This document shows positions 41,838-51,343 of a DNA stretch of 64,000 nt, piece after piece. The position numbers and the translations under genes are program-made. The stretch's first letter is position 1. Every line of letters starts with the position of its first letter. A model generated the notes under the pieces. It made no database searches, was not told the origin of the DNA, and saw only the letters and a list, made by a program, of their open reading frames with translations. Source of the stretch: CAYTLW01 sp964438735 (lineage in GTDB: Bacteria; Myxococcota_A; UBA9042); contig CAYTLW010000031.1 in the NCBI GenBank assembly GCA_964438735.1, positions 1-64,000 of the forward strand. Direction: 5' to 3'.

Positions 41838-42713
41838 ATGGCTGCTGTTGCAAACGCGATCACGTCGCCGCCCGAGTCCGGTCGCCTGGCCGCGTCCGAC
41901 GGTCTGCGACTGGTCTATACGCTTCATCGAGCCGCCAACGAGCGCGCCGGAATGATCATCACCCACGGCTACGCCGAGCACCGGGAGCGCTACCGCTACC
42001 TGGTCGACGCCATGCTGGCGCACGGCATCTCGGTACTGACCTGGGATGCGCGCGGCCACGGCCAGAGTGGTGGCGCCCGCGGTCTGATCGGGCGTTTTGA
42101 CGAATACCTGGACGACTACGAAGTGGTTCTCCGTCACGCCCAGGACGTGCTCCCGCGGCCCCTGATCGCCTTTGGCCACTCCATGGGCGGCCTGATCATG
42201 ACCCGCTTCTACCAGGATCGCTCCGGGGCCATCGACGGCCTGGTGTTGAGCAACCCGGCGCTTGAACTGCGTATGCGGGTGCCGGCCTGGAAGGTCACCC
42301 TGGCTCGACTGCTGGCCCGGGTCATGCCCGCGTTCACATTGCCGTCGGACATTCCACCCGAGATGATCAGCCGCGATCCGCAGGAGGTCGCTCGCTACAA
42401 GGCCGATACGCTCGTCTTTCCCCACGCCACGGCGCGCTGGGCGAGCGAGTTCATGGCCACCCAGCGAAATACGGTGTTGCGGCCGGCGGATCTGGCCGCG
42501 CTGCCGGTGCTCGTCCTGCTTGGCACAGGCGATGGCATCATCGACTCGGCGGTCAGCGAGGATTTCTTCGGTCGGTGCACCGCCGCGGACTGCGAGATCA
42601 AGCGCTACGAAGGCCACTATCACGAACTGGTGAACGAGGGCCCGGCCCACCGGGAGTTGGTATTTGCCGATCTGCGCGAGTGGCTGGACGCGCGCGTTGC
42701 GTCGGGCGACTGA
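41838..42713 (+). CDS. Alpha/beta hydrolase, monoacylglycerol lipase-like
   Basis: 291 residues with the serine hydrolase triad: GHSMGG nucleophile elbow, Asp in LLGTGDGIID and His in YEGHYHEL. The N-terminal motif ITHGYAEHRERY (oxyanion loop) and RGHGQSGGARG resemble monoacylglycerol lipase/lysophospholipase (Hydrolase_4) enzymes. No signal peptide, so it acts in the cytoplasm or at the inner membrane face. Start ATG 41838 has an AAGGAG site at 41827-41832; the longer upstream reading has none and is compositionally unlike the rest. The exact substrate is unknown. Confidence 0.85.
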   Translation: MAAVANAITSPPESGRLAASDGLRLVYTLHRAANERAGMIITHGYAEHRERYRYLVDAMLAHGISVLTWDARGHGQSGGARGLIGRFDEYLDDYEVVLRHAQDVLPRPLIAFGHSMGGLIMTRFYQDRSGAIDGLVLSNPALELRMRVPAWKVTLARLLARVMPAFTLPSDIPPEMISRDPQEVARYKADTLVFPHATARWASEFMATQRNTVLRPADLAALPVLVLLGTGDGIIDSAVSEDFFGRCTAADCEIKRYEGHYHELVNEGPAHRELVFADLREWLDARVASGD

Positions 42714-42746
42714 GCGCCCGGCGCCAGACAAGCAACGGATTCGAGC

Positions 42747-44444
42747 GTGCAGCAGTCCTTTGGCCGCTACCGGCTGGTCAGACATCTCGCCACGGGCGGC
42801 ATGGGCGAGGTCTACCTCGCTGAGGCGGTTGGCGCGGCCGGATTCGCCAAGCGCATGGTGATCAAGACGCTGCGCCCCGACCTGAGCGCAGACGAAAGGC
42901 TGGTTGCCCAGTTCGTCGCCGAGGGCCGGTTGCTGGAGGCGTTGGACCACCCCAACATCGCGCAGATTCTCGACCTGGGCATGTACGAGGGCACCTACTT
43001 CCTGGCTATGGAGTATGTGCAGGGGCGGGATCTGCGCGACCTGCGCAACGCGCTGCCCATGCGCGACGGTCTGCAGCGTATGGACGAGGTGCCCGTCCTG
43101 ACCGTGATGGCCGACATCGCGGGCGCCCTGGAACATGCCGCGGGCCGCCTGGGAGCCGATGGCGAGCCCATGCACATCGTTCACCACGATGTGACGCCAT
43201 CCAACATCATGGTGCGGCGCGACGGGCACGTGAAGCTGGTCGACTTCGGCGTCGCGCGATCCGCGGTCTGGCGCCGCCTCGAGGCATCTGCGTTGCGCGG
43301 CAAGCTGCCCTACCTCAGCCCCGAGCAGGCCAGCTTGACCGACGCCGATGGTCGGGCCGACGTCTTCTCCCTGGGCCTGGTCGCATACGAGCTCCTCAGC
43401 GGCCGCAAGGCCATGGCCGTCAACGAGCCGGAAGAGTTGCCAGCCGCCTACGAACGCCTGACTGAGCGCCTCGACGAGTTGAGCGACGTCGATGTCTCGT
43501 CGTCCACCCGCCAGCTCATCGCCCACATGGTGCGGTTGGATCGACGGGATCGCATCGCCGGCGCCGCCCTGGTGGCCGAGCGGGCCCGCCATCGCCTGGT
43601 GGAACTGGGCATCGCCGACACCGCACGACCGCTGGCCCTCGCGCTGGCACCGTCATTCGACCTGCTGGAACAACAGGCCACGGGCTTCGACCACACTCTG
43701 GCCTCGCTGGTCGCGGCCGGACCGGGTTCCATCGGCACGCCCGTCGAAGGCGGTGGCGCGGGTACGGTCAGCATGCCCGGACTGCAGGGGCTGGCCGGGC
43801 CCGTGGTGGAAGCGCCGGCGCTGGTGTCCGCCACGGGCACGATTCCGCCCGTCGGGGCATCCAGGCCGCGCAAGCGGGTCTTGTTCGGCGCGGCCATGCT
43901 GCTGTTGCTGGCCGGTCTGATCGGCTGGTGGGTCGGCACTTCGGGCACCACGACGCCACCGGCCACCACGGCCGCCGCGACGCAGGTGCCCGATGCCACA
44001 CCAGCGCCCGCCGCCCCACCAGCACCGGTCACCGCGGTGGCATTGACCACTGCACCAACGCCTGCGTCACCGCCGCCCGCTCCGGCACCGACTCCGGTGG
44101 AGGTCACGGTCGCTGTCGCCGCTGCGCCGACGGCCGACGAGCCAGATGCTGCGGCGTCCGACACAACTTCCCCGCCCGCTGCCGAATCTGCGGCGCCTGT
44201 GCGCGCCGCGACCGCCACGCTGCGCTTTCTCGTCTTCCCGGCCTACTGCGAGGTCCTGGTGGATGGTCGACGCCAGGCTGTTCACGCTTCGGGCCGTTAC
44301 GCCCTGTCGCTGAGGCCCGGCCGTCACAAGGTCGTGGTGCGCGACCCGACCTCTGGTCAACAACAGTCTCAGACCGTGACCCTGGGGGCCGGAGAATCGC
44401 GCACGCTGCCGGGCGGATTCAGGCTGGTCACCGACCTGCCCTGA
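42747..44444 (+). CDS. Membrane Ser/Thr protein kinase with PEGA-like domain
   Basis: 565 residues. Kinase motifs: glycine loop GGMGEVY (17-23), Lys 40, Glu 59, catalytic HHDVTPSN (146-153), DFG (166-168) and PYLSPEQ. The usual HRDxKxxN reads HHDVTPSN: the proton-acceptor Asp and the Asn are kept, but Arg is His and Lys is Thr. One membrane helix follows near 379-396, then a Pro/Ala/Thr-rich linker and a PEGA-like strand domain (about 489-560: CEVLVDGRRQAV, LRPGRHKVVV). Start is GTG 42747, 33 bases after the hydrolase stop. It probably senses the envelope and signals to the FHA activator downstream. Confidence 0.85.
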   Translation: MQQSFGRYRLVRHLATGGMGEVYLAEAVGAAGFAKRMVIKTLRPDLSADERLVAQFVAEGRLLEALDHPNIAQILDLGMYEGTYFLAMEYVQGRDLRDLRNALPMRDGLQRMDEVPVLTVMADIAGALEHAAGRLGADGEPMHIVHHDVTPSNIMVRRDGHVKLVDFGVARSAVWRRLEASALRGKLPYLSPEQASLTDADGRADVFSLGLVAYELLSGRKAMAVNEPEELPAAYERLTERLDELSDVDVSSSTRQLIAHMVRLDRRDRIAGAALVAERARHRLVELGIADTARPLALALAPSFDLLEQQATGFDHTLASLVAAGPGSIGTPVEGGGAGTVSMPGLQGLAGPVVEAPALVSATGTIPPVGASRPRKRVLFGAAMLLLLAGLIGWWVGTSGTTTPPATTAAATQVPDATPAPAAPPAPVTAVALTTAPTPASPPPAPAPTPVEVTVAVAAAPTADEPDAAASDTTSPPAAESAAPVRAATATLRFLVFPAYCEVLVDGRRQAVHASGRYALSLRPGRHKVVVRDPTSGQQQSQTVTLGAGESRTLPGGFRLVTDLP

Positions 44445-44503
44445 ACTTCACGGCGGCGGTAGCGTGGTTTGCAAGGGCGACGGCAGCGGCTATCGTCCTG
44501 GCC

Positions 44504-45859
44504 ATGGAACAGGCCACTCGCACCCTGACTGAGGCTCTGGCCGACCGCTATACGCTGCCCAAGTACCGCCTGCGCGTGCTGAACGGGGCGGCCGCTGGCA
44601 GCGAGTCCATCTTTGACCGCCGGCTGATCTACGTCGGCTCGGCCCCGGACAGCGACCTGGTGTTGGAGGACTCATCCGTCTCCCGCAATCACCTGAAGAT
44701 CGAGGGTGAACGCCTGGGCTACCGGCTTCGGGATCTCGGCTCCAAGAACGGCACCTGGCTGTCCGGCAGTCGATTGATAGAGGGCGTGCTCGCCGGCAGC
44801 GCTGTGCTGCGCCTGGGGCAGACCGAAGTGGCCTTCGAGCTGCTCGACGAGACGCACGAGATCGCGCTGTCCCGCGAGCCGAGATTCGGCCGCTTGCTGG
44901 GCGCTTCGAGCCAGATGCGTGAGATCTTCGCCCTGCTGGCCAAGGTCGCGCCCACCGACGTGACCGTGCTCGTAGAAGGAGAGTCGGGTACTGGCAAGGA
45001 GCTGGTCGCGGAGGCGCTTCACCAGCGGTCGCGCAGGACCTCCGAACCGTTTGTGGTCTTTGACTGCTCGGCCGTACAGCGCAACCTGGTGGAGAGCGAG
45101 CTCTTCGGACACGTGCGCGGCGCATTCACGGGCGCGGTGTCCAGTCGTCGGGGCGCCATGACGGAAGCCGATGGGGGCACGCTCTTCCTGGATGAGATTG
45201 GCGAATTGGATCTCGAACTGCAGCCCAAATTGCTGCGGGCGCTGGAGACCAGAGAGGTGCGGCCGGTCGGCGGCAACGAGCGCAAACGGCTCGACGTGCG
45301 AATCGTCGCGGCGACCAATCGCGACCTCGGCGCCATGGTCCGCGAGGGCACGTTTCGCGAGGACCTCTACTATCGGCTGAACGTGGTCCGCATCGCCCTG
45401 CCGCCCTTGCGTCGTCGACCCCAGGACATCCCGCTGCTGGTCGACCATTTTCTCGGCGAAGCCCGACGCGGCAATCCGCAAATGGCCAACCTGAACATCT
45501 CCTTCGACACCATGCGCCGCCTGCAGGAACACAGCTGGCAGGGCAATGTGCGCGAGCTTCGCAACTACATCGAGCGCGCCTCCGTCATGTCCAGCGGCCA
45601 TGAGCTGCAGGTGGAGTTCGATGTCGCGCTCCGCCCGGAAGCGGTCACGGACGAGCACGGCCTGCCCGTGCACTTCGACCTGCCGTTCAAGGATGCCAAG
45701 GCGAGGCTGGTGGACGCCTTCGAGCGCGCGTACTGGGAGCGGGCCCTGCGCGCCCACGGTTGGAACATCTCCGCTGCGGCGCGCTCCACGGGGCTGCACC
45801 GCAAGTCGCTGGAGTACCTGGTCCGCAAGCTCGATCTGAAGCGACCCGACGGCTCATAA
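44504..45859 (+). CDS. FHA-domain sigma-54 transcription activator
   Basis: 451 residues. An N-terminal FHA domain (about 22-105, with GSAPDSDLVL, SSVSRNH and GSKNGTW) binds phosphothreonine. Then an AAA+ sigma-54 interaction domain: Walker A GESGTGKE (159-166), GAFTGA (206-211, contacts sigma-54) and Walker B TLFLDEI (226-232). A Fis-type helix-turn-helix ends the protein (NISAAARSTGLHRKSLEYLV). It would switch on sigma-54 promoters when the FHA domain is engaged, probably by a kinase such as the one just upstream. Start ATG 44504; the longer frame upstream overlaps the kinase 3' end. Confidence 0.9.
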   Translation: MEQATRTLTEALADRYTLPKYRLRVLNGAAAGSESIFDRRLIYVGSAPDSDLVLEDSSVSRNHLKIEGERLGYRLRDLGSKNGTWLSGSRLIEGVLAGSAVLRLGQTEVAFELLDETHEIALSREPRFGRLLGASSQMREIFALLAKVAPTDVTVLVEGESGTGKELVAEALHQRSRRTSEPFVVFDCSAVQRNLVESELFGHVRGAFTGAVSSRRGAMTEADGGTLFLDEIGELDLELQPKLLRALETREVRPVGGNERKRLDVRIVAATNRDLGAMVREGTFREDLYYRLNVVRIALPPLRRRPQDIPLLVDHFLGEARRGNPQMANLNISFDTMRRLQEHSWQGNVRELRNYIERASVMSSGHELQVEFDVALRPEAVTDEHGLPVHFDLPFKDAKARLVDAFERAYWERALRAHGWNISAAARSTGLHRKSLEYLVRKLDLKRPDGS

Positions 45860-46096
45860 AGTGCCGTCAACCGCGGCGGCGAGGTGACGACAATAGCGAG
45901 GAAAATCCTCGTAACGTCATGGCTGCTCGTACAAGTCTGTAAAAAAATTGCCATTCGTCGCGGCTGCCGTAATCTGGTCCTTGGCGTTCGGCCGGAATGG
46001 CTCGCGCAGCACACCGCTGTGTTGTCCAGGATGGCGACTTCGGGGCGGGAAGAAAAAGGGCGCCAAAGCGGGATGGTCCCGCGTATGGAGAGAATC

Positions 46097-46372
46097 GTGA
46101 CGACACGTAAATCCCAGGTTTCGACCCGAACGCAGATCCAGACCGAGACCAAGCTTCGTGAAGCGGGACTGAACGATCTCGAGGAGCGCGCCCTGCGCAT
46201 GCTCCACGGAATCGCCATCGCCGACAACGAGCCTCTGGAGTTCCGTGGCGAAGACAATCCAGACGTGAGCGCCTCTCTCGAAGCCATCGAGAAGCGGGCC
46301 CTGCAGCACCTGATGGGGACTGCGGACGCGCGTCGCAAGCAGGCGATCATCGACCAGTTGCGCGACATCTGA
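46097..46372 (+). CDS. Small protein of unknown function
   Basis: 91 residues from GTG 46097, preceded by GGAGAG at 46087-46092. Sequence is charged and helical, with QTETKLREAGLNDLEERALR and LEAIEKRALQHLMG suggesting coiled-coil or helix-pair. A longer start (ATG 46085) lacks a good ribosome-binding site. No known domain. Confidence 0.45.
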   Translation: MTTRKSQVSTRTQIQTETKLREAGLNDLEERALRMLHGIAIADNEPLEFRGEDNPDVSASLEAIEKRALQHLMGTADARRKQAIIDQLRDI

Positions 46373-46457
46373 GCCTCCGGGCGCTGCCCGGCAGCGCAAA
46401 TTGACTTGACTACAGCGCTACACTCAGGCAGAACGCCCTCCCTCGCGGAGGTACCTC

Positions 46458-46622
46458 ATGGCGTCCAACTCGAAGCAGACCAAGCGGATCCGAGCCAACA
46501 AGGCGCGCAATGCCGGCAAGGGTCGTAAGCACGAGATCCGACGGGCGCAGCGCATCCAGTCGGAGACTCGACTTGAGGCCGCACTGGGCGAGAAGATTCC
46601 GCTCGATACCGTGCGCAACTGA
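46458..46622 (+). CDS. Small basic protein of unknown function
   Basis: 54 residues from ATG 46458 with GGAGG at 46447-46451. The first two-thirds are very rich in Arg and Lys (QTKRIRANKARNAGKGRK), followed by a less basic helix RLEAALGEKIPLDTV. It may bind nucleic acid like other short Lys/Arg proteins; this is inference. It follows the 91-residue gene by 85 bases. Confidence 0.5.
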   Translation: MASNSKQTKRIRANKARNAGKGRKHEIRRAQRIQSETRLEAALGEKIPLDTVRN

Positions 46623-46885
46623 TCGCGTAGCTCGCACCCCACTCCAACTCGACACAGGCACAGCCCGACCCGGGCTGACCATGCCATCGGCACATCCTCG
46701 TCGTGTTCGGGCGCGCCTGCATTGACGCGCGCGAACACCTCATGCTGAATCGGGTTCGGCACTCGTGCGTCCGTGCTGCCGACCGGCCGGCTCGACTGTT
46801 GTGGAAGAGTCGGGGCCGCCCGGGTGTTCGCCCTCTATGGGCGGCGCCGACGAAGAGATTGATCGCCCGTGCCAGGAGTTGAAAC

Positions 46886-49329
46886 TTGACCTCCCGGACA
46901 GCCGCAGCCCTGGGACGTTTCTCGCCGTCGCGGCTGGATGCAGCCGCCCGACAGCGACTGGATCGTCTGCTGGCGCTGCTGGTTGGCTATCGCCGGCGGA
47001 TGTGGCGCCGTCGGGCGGCGCAGCGGCTCATTTGGGCGATCGCGACCGGATTGCCCCTGGCGGCCTTGATCGTGCTCGCGGTGCGCGCAGCGCTGGTCGA
47101 ACAGGAACATGACCTGGGGCTGGCCAGCGTGGCGCTTGTCCTGCTGGCCGCGGCGGGCGTCTGGATCGTAGGCCACCGAGTGGCCTGGTTCGACGTGGCC
47201 AGACGTGTGGATCGCTCCGGAGATGGCAGTGACCGCGCGGCCACGGCGCTGGAGCTGGCCACTGCCGAGCGCGCAAATCCGTGGGTACATATCCAGGCCC
47301 GGGCGGCCAATCGATGGGCTGAAGGGTTGACGCCGGCCGGGCTGCTGCCATTTACCCGGCCCGAGGGCGTTGCCTGGGTGCTCCTGGGCGTCGCCCTGGT
47401 GGTCGGCGCGGCCATGGCCCCGCTGACCTGGCTGACTCCCTCCGGCCATGGAGCTGGCCAGCTGCAGGGCCTGGCGCTGTGGTTGCCGCCGCCGCCGGCC
47501 GCATTTACGTCCGCCGCCGAGTTGCTGGGCGCCGACGCCATCGATCTGATCCGCGCCGACGCGGAGTTGTTGGCCCGCGTCGAGGAGCAATTGCCGCACG
47601 GCCCCACGCGGGTCTGGGTCGGCGACGTGAAGAAGGTCCTGCAGGAGGTCGAGCGCGGCGCCCTGGACAAGAACGACGCGCTCGAGCGGTTGGCGGCGTT
47701 GGAGTCCCAGCGACCGGCCGAGGACGTCGCCCAGGACGGCAAAGCTGGCGAAGCCGGCGGTCGACCCGGCGCCGAGCCGGAGAAGAAGGCCAGCGATTCG
47801 CCCGACGNNNNNNNNNNNNNNNNNNNNNNNNNNNNNNNNNNNNNNNNNNNNNNNNNNNNNNNNNNNNNNNNNNNNNNNNNNNNNNNNNNNNNNNNNNNNN
47901 NNNNNNNGCCGGCGGTCGACCCGGCGCCGAGCCGGAGAAGAAGGCCAGCGATTCGCCCGACGCAGCGGCCGACGGCAAGAGCGAACAGGAGGCCGGCAAG
48001 GGCGAAGCCGGCCAGGACGCCGATCGAGCGGTGAGAGGCGCCGTCGCGCGCGCCTTGGACAAGAGCCTCGAAAGCGCGCCTGCGGGTGCCCTGCGCGATG
48101 CGTTGCGAAAGGCAGCGCAGAAGAAGGACCTGGACGGCATCTCCAAGTGGCTGGCCAAGCTGGCCGAGCGCAACATGAGCGACAAGGAGTTGGACAAGTG
48201 GGTCAAGGTCGCCGAGCGCTTCGCCGGTCAGTTGGCAGATCGCAAAGTTCCGAAGCAGTTTGAGAAGCTCGCCAAGCGCGTGCGTCGATTGCAGAGCAAG
48301 AGGAAGCGGCAGGGTGGTCTGAACGCCGGTGATCGACGGCGTCTGCGCTCCACGCGCCATGCTCTGCAGCAGCTGCGCCGTGAGCACGGCGATGTGGACT
48401 CGGCAAAGCATCGCCTGCAGCGGCTCGAAAGAAACGCCAAGAGCGCGGCCAATGAGCTTCGTCGCAGCCGTCGCAGCCGACTGGCCAAGGGGGCCTCCAA
48501 GGCCCAACGGGCGCAGGACGAGGCTCGTCGCCGCCGTGCGCGCGGGCGCAAGTTCCGTAAGCGGATGCGACAGGCGGCGGATGAAATGCGGCGGGAGGGG
48601 AGTCGGCAGAAGCAGCGCCATGCGCGGCGAATCGGCCGGGCCAGGTTGCGCGACCTGCGCGAGGCCCTGGGGCGATCGCAGCGGAACTCGCGCGCGCAGC
48701 GACAGTTCGAGCGTCGCGCTGGATCGCGTCGCTCCACGGCAGAGGCCCGCGCCAAAGAGCGCAAGGCGAAGGGCGGCGGCCAGCGGAAGGCCGGCGACAG
48801 GATGCGTCAGGCGTCACAGGGCGGGCGCAAGGCAGCTGAAAAGGCGGCTCGGGACAAGAGAATGGCGCAGGGACAACAGCAGTCCGGGCAGTCTGCCAAA
48901 TCCAGCCGGCGCAAAGGCGCTGGCGCAGGTCGCCGCAAGGCCGGCGGGCAGGGCGGTGGCGTCAAGCTCGGCCAAGGCCAGATGAGCGGCCAGACGCGCA
49001 TGCGCATGATGCGCGCCCAAGCGAAGTCCGGCGGCGACTCCCCCGAAGGCGGGCAGGGCGTCGGCAGCGAGAGCGGGGGCCCCAACAAGGGCAAACGTTC
49101 GGGCCTGCGCGCCGGGCGCACCGAGAAGCTCCAGGGCATCCACGGCAAGGGGCCCACCGTCAAGCAGACGTTTCTTGAGGCGGCGCGGCGCGGATTCGCC
49201 AGGCGCAACTGGCGCCACGTCTATTCGGACTACAGCGCGGTGGCCCAGGAGATGATGGACAAGGAGACTTTGCCCGCTGGCCGCAAGGCCATGGTGAGGC
49301 GCTACTTTGAGTTGATTCGGCCGCGCTGA
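46886..49329 (+). CDS. DUF4175-like membrane protein, interrupted by a false assembly gap
   Basis: Start is TTG 46886 with an AGGAG site at 46873-46877. The N-terminal half has membrane helices (LAALIVLAVRAALV, VLLGVALVVGAAMAPLTWL). After the gap the rest is highly charged and Arg/Lys/Gln-rich (ARRRRARGRKFRKRMRQ), predicted coiled-coil, ending in YFELIRPR. The frame seems to shift across the 100-N gap, but removing 55 duplicated bases plus the Ns restores one frame of about 762 residues. It heads the MoxR cluster, where DUF4175-type proteins are usual. Function in the complex is unknown. Confidence 0.7.
47753..47807. repeat. 55-base direct repeat, left copy
   Basis: Exactly the same as 47908-47962 on the other side of the N gap. 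An exact 55-base match at contig ends equals a typical assembly k-mer length, and suggests the contigs overlap rather than being separated by missing DNA. Confidence 0.95.
47808..47907. other. Assembly gap of 100 Ns
   Basis: Exactly 100 N characters, a default scaffold spacer. The flanking contig ends share 55 identical bases, so the true gap size is probably zero with an overlap. It introduces an artificial frameshift in the DUF4175-like gene. Confidence 0.98.
47908..47962. repeat. 55-base direct repeat, right copy
   Basis: Identical to 47753-47807. If the left copy and the gap are dropped, the reading frame of the membrane protein continues without interruption. Confidence 0.95.
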
Positions 49330-49377
49330 GGCGGGCCGAGCGGCCGACCTTCGGGTCGGCGTGCAATTGGGGGAGTC

Positions 49378-50391
49378 ATGAACTCGACAGCTGTTGCCAG
49401 CGAACCCGACGTCGCCGCCTTGCGTGAGCGCATCGACTGGGTGGCCGAGCGCGTCCAACGACTGCGCGATGCCATCGGCCAGGTCATGGTCGGTCAGCAC
49501 GACGTCATCGAGGGCGCCATCATCGGCCTGTTCGCCGGTGGGCACGTGCTGCTGGAGGGCGTGCCAGGTGTCGGCAAGACCATCCTGGTGCGCAGCCTCG
49601 CGGCGGCGGTGAACCTGGACTTCTCGCGCGTGCAGTTCACCCCCGACTTGATGCCGACGGACATCATCGGCACCCACGTCCTGGTCGATGACGGCAAGGG
49701 CGGGCGCACGTTTACGTTCCAGCAAGGGCCCGTCTTCGCCAACATCCTGCTGGCCGATGAGATCAACCGGGCCACGCCCAAGACCCAATCGGCCCTGCTC
49801 GAAGCGATGCAGGAGGCGCGGGTGACGGTCGGACGCGAGAGCTTCACCCTGCCGCCGCCCTTCTTCGTCATGGCGACCCAGAATCCCCTCGAGATGGAGG
49901 GCACCTATCCCCTGCCCGAGGCCCAACTCGATCGCTTCATGTTCAAGTTGAACGTGCCTTTCCCGAGCCATGACGACATGCGCGAGATCGTCGCCCGCAC
50001 GGTGCGAGTGGAGCAGGCGACGATCGAGCCGGTGCTGAGCGGCGAGGACATCCTGGCCATCCGCGACCTCTCGCTGGGCTGCCCTGTGGCCGAGCATGTC
50101 ATCGACTACGCCATCGCCCTGGTGGAAGGCACGCATGGGTCTCTGGAGCCAGCGCGGAAGTACCTGCGGGCTGGCGCCAGTCCACGGGCGGTCCAGGCCC
50201 TGATCATCGGTGCCAAGCTGCGCGCGATCTTCAGCGGCCGGGTCAACGCCGCCATGGAGGACATCCGCCATCTCGCAGCGCCCGTCCTGCGACACCGCGT
50301 CTTGTTGAACTTCGACGCGGAGGCCGACGGGGTGGCGCCGGAGCAGGTTCTGGAGCAGCTGATCGCAGAGGTGGATCGCAAGGTGAGCTGA
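49378..50391 (+). CDS. MoxR-family AAA+ ATPase
   Basis: 337 residues. Walker A GVPGVGKT (61-68), Walker B ILLADEIN (123-130), the RATPKTQSALLEAMQE segment following it, and LPEAQLDRFMFK (sensor and arginine finger region) mark the MoxR family, chaperone-like ATPases that insert metals or mature protein complexes. The gene lies between the DUF4175-like and DUF58 genes, the common order of this cluster, and its partners here are the VWA proteins downstream. No signal peptide, so it acts in the cytoplasm. Confidence 0.92.
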   Translation: MNSTAVASEPDVAALRERIDWVAERVQRLRDAIGQVMVGQHDVIEGAIIGLFAGGHVLLEGVPGVGKTILVRSLAAAVNLDFSRVQFTPDLMPTDIIGTHVLVDDGKGGRTFTFQQGPVFANILLADEINRATPKTQSALLEAMQEARVTVGRESFTLPPPFFVMATQNPLEMEGTYPLPEAQLDRFMFKLNVPFPSHDDMREIVARTVRVEQATIEPVLSGEDILAIRDLSLGCPVAEHVIDYAIALVEGTHGSLEPARKYLRAGASPRAVQALIIGAKLRAIFSGRVNAAMEDIRHLAAPVLRHRVLLNFDAEADGVAPEQVLEQLIAEVDRKVS

Positions 50392-50428
50392 CGGGCCGCG
50401 CACACCCCAGCCCGCGGGGAGAGGTCAC

Positions 50429-51343
50429 TTGCAGAAGGCGCCCGCCAACCGGATCAGGACCGACCTGTTCGACGCGCCCTTTCTGCGTCGAATCGAGCAC
50501 CTGGCACTGCTCGCCAGGCGCATGGCCACGTCGGGTCAGCGGGCCCAGCGGCGATCCAAAAAGATCGGCAGCGGGATCGAGTTCGCCGACCATCGCGACT
50601 ACACGCCCGGTGACGATCCGCGCTACCTCGACTGGAAGGTCTACGGCCGCACCGAGCGCCTGCTGCTGCGGCAATACGAGGAAGAGGAGGACCTGAGCGT
50701 CTACTTCCTGATCGATCGATCCACCTCCATGGGCATGGCGCCCGCCGGCGAACTGAACCTCTTCGAGCGCGCCCTGCAGGTGACCGCCGCCCTGTCCTAC
50801 ATCTCCTTGTCGAACCTGGATCGCGTCGCCGTGGTGCCTTTCTCCGCGACTGTCGAGCGGCCCGATCGCTCCCTGCGCGGCAAGGGCCAGTTCTTCCGCA
50901 TCCTGAGGTTGCTCTCCAGCCTGCAGATCGGCGGACCGACCCACCTCGCCGACGCCCTGCGCGATTTTGCGCGCCATCGACCACGGCGGGGGTTGGTGGT
51001 GCTGATCAGCGACTTCTACGATCCCAGCGGCCTCGCCGATGGTCTGCGCTATCTGGCCTTCCGCGGCTTCGAGGTTATGGCCCTGCAGCTCTGCGATGGA
51101 CGCTTGTTCGAGGCCGAGCATTGGGGCGACCTGTCGCTGGTCGATTGCGAGACCGGCGAGCAGCGAGAGGTCTGCCTGACGCCGGAGCTCCTGGCGGCCT
51201 ACGAAGAGGCCTTCGCCGAGTTTTCCACCGACATTGCCAACGCAGCGCGCGAGGTCGGCGCTCGCTACTTGCGAGTCGACGTGGCGACGCCTTTTGACGA
51301 GATGGTGATGAAGGTCTTCCGCAGCGGAGGATTCCTCGGGTGA
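50429..51343 (+). CDS. DUF58 (VWA-fold) protein
   Basis: 304 residues. The DUF58 signature (residues 47-89: GSGIEFADHRDYTPGDDPR, LDWK, RQYEEEED) is followed by a VWA-like fold with a DRSTS metal site (96-100). It is the usual partner of MoxR. It starts with TTG 50429 after GGAGAGG. Its stop overlaps the next start by 4 bases (GTGA), which couples translation. Confidence 0.88.
   Translation: MQKAPANRIRTDLFDAPFLRRIEHLALLARRMATSGQRAQRRSKKIGSGIEFADHRDYTPGDDPRYLDWKVYGRTERLLLRQYEEEEDLSVYFLIDRSTSMGMAPAGELNLFERALQVTAALSYISLSNLDRVAVVPFSATVERPDRSLRGKGQFFRILRLLSSLQIGGPTHLADALRDFARHRPRRGLVVLISDFYDPSGLADGLRYLAFRGFEVMALQLCDGRLFEAEHWGDLSLVDCETGEQREVCLTPELLAAYEEAFAEFSTDIANAAREVGARYLRVDVATPFDEMVMKVFRSGGFLG

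Noticed and set aside
46401..46424. Promoter-like TTGACT...TACACT before the small basic gene
   Set aside because: The spacer is only 12 bases, too short for a sigma-70 promoter.
47479..48034. Two separate genes or a programmed frameshift at the N gap
   Set aside because: The 55-base overlap explains the frame change as an assembly artefact.
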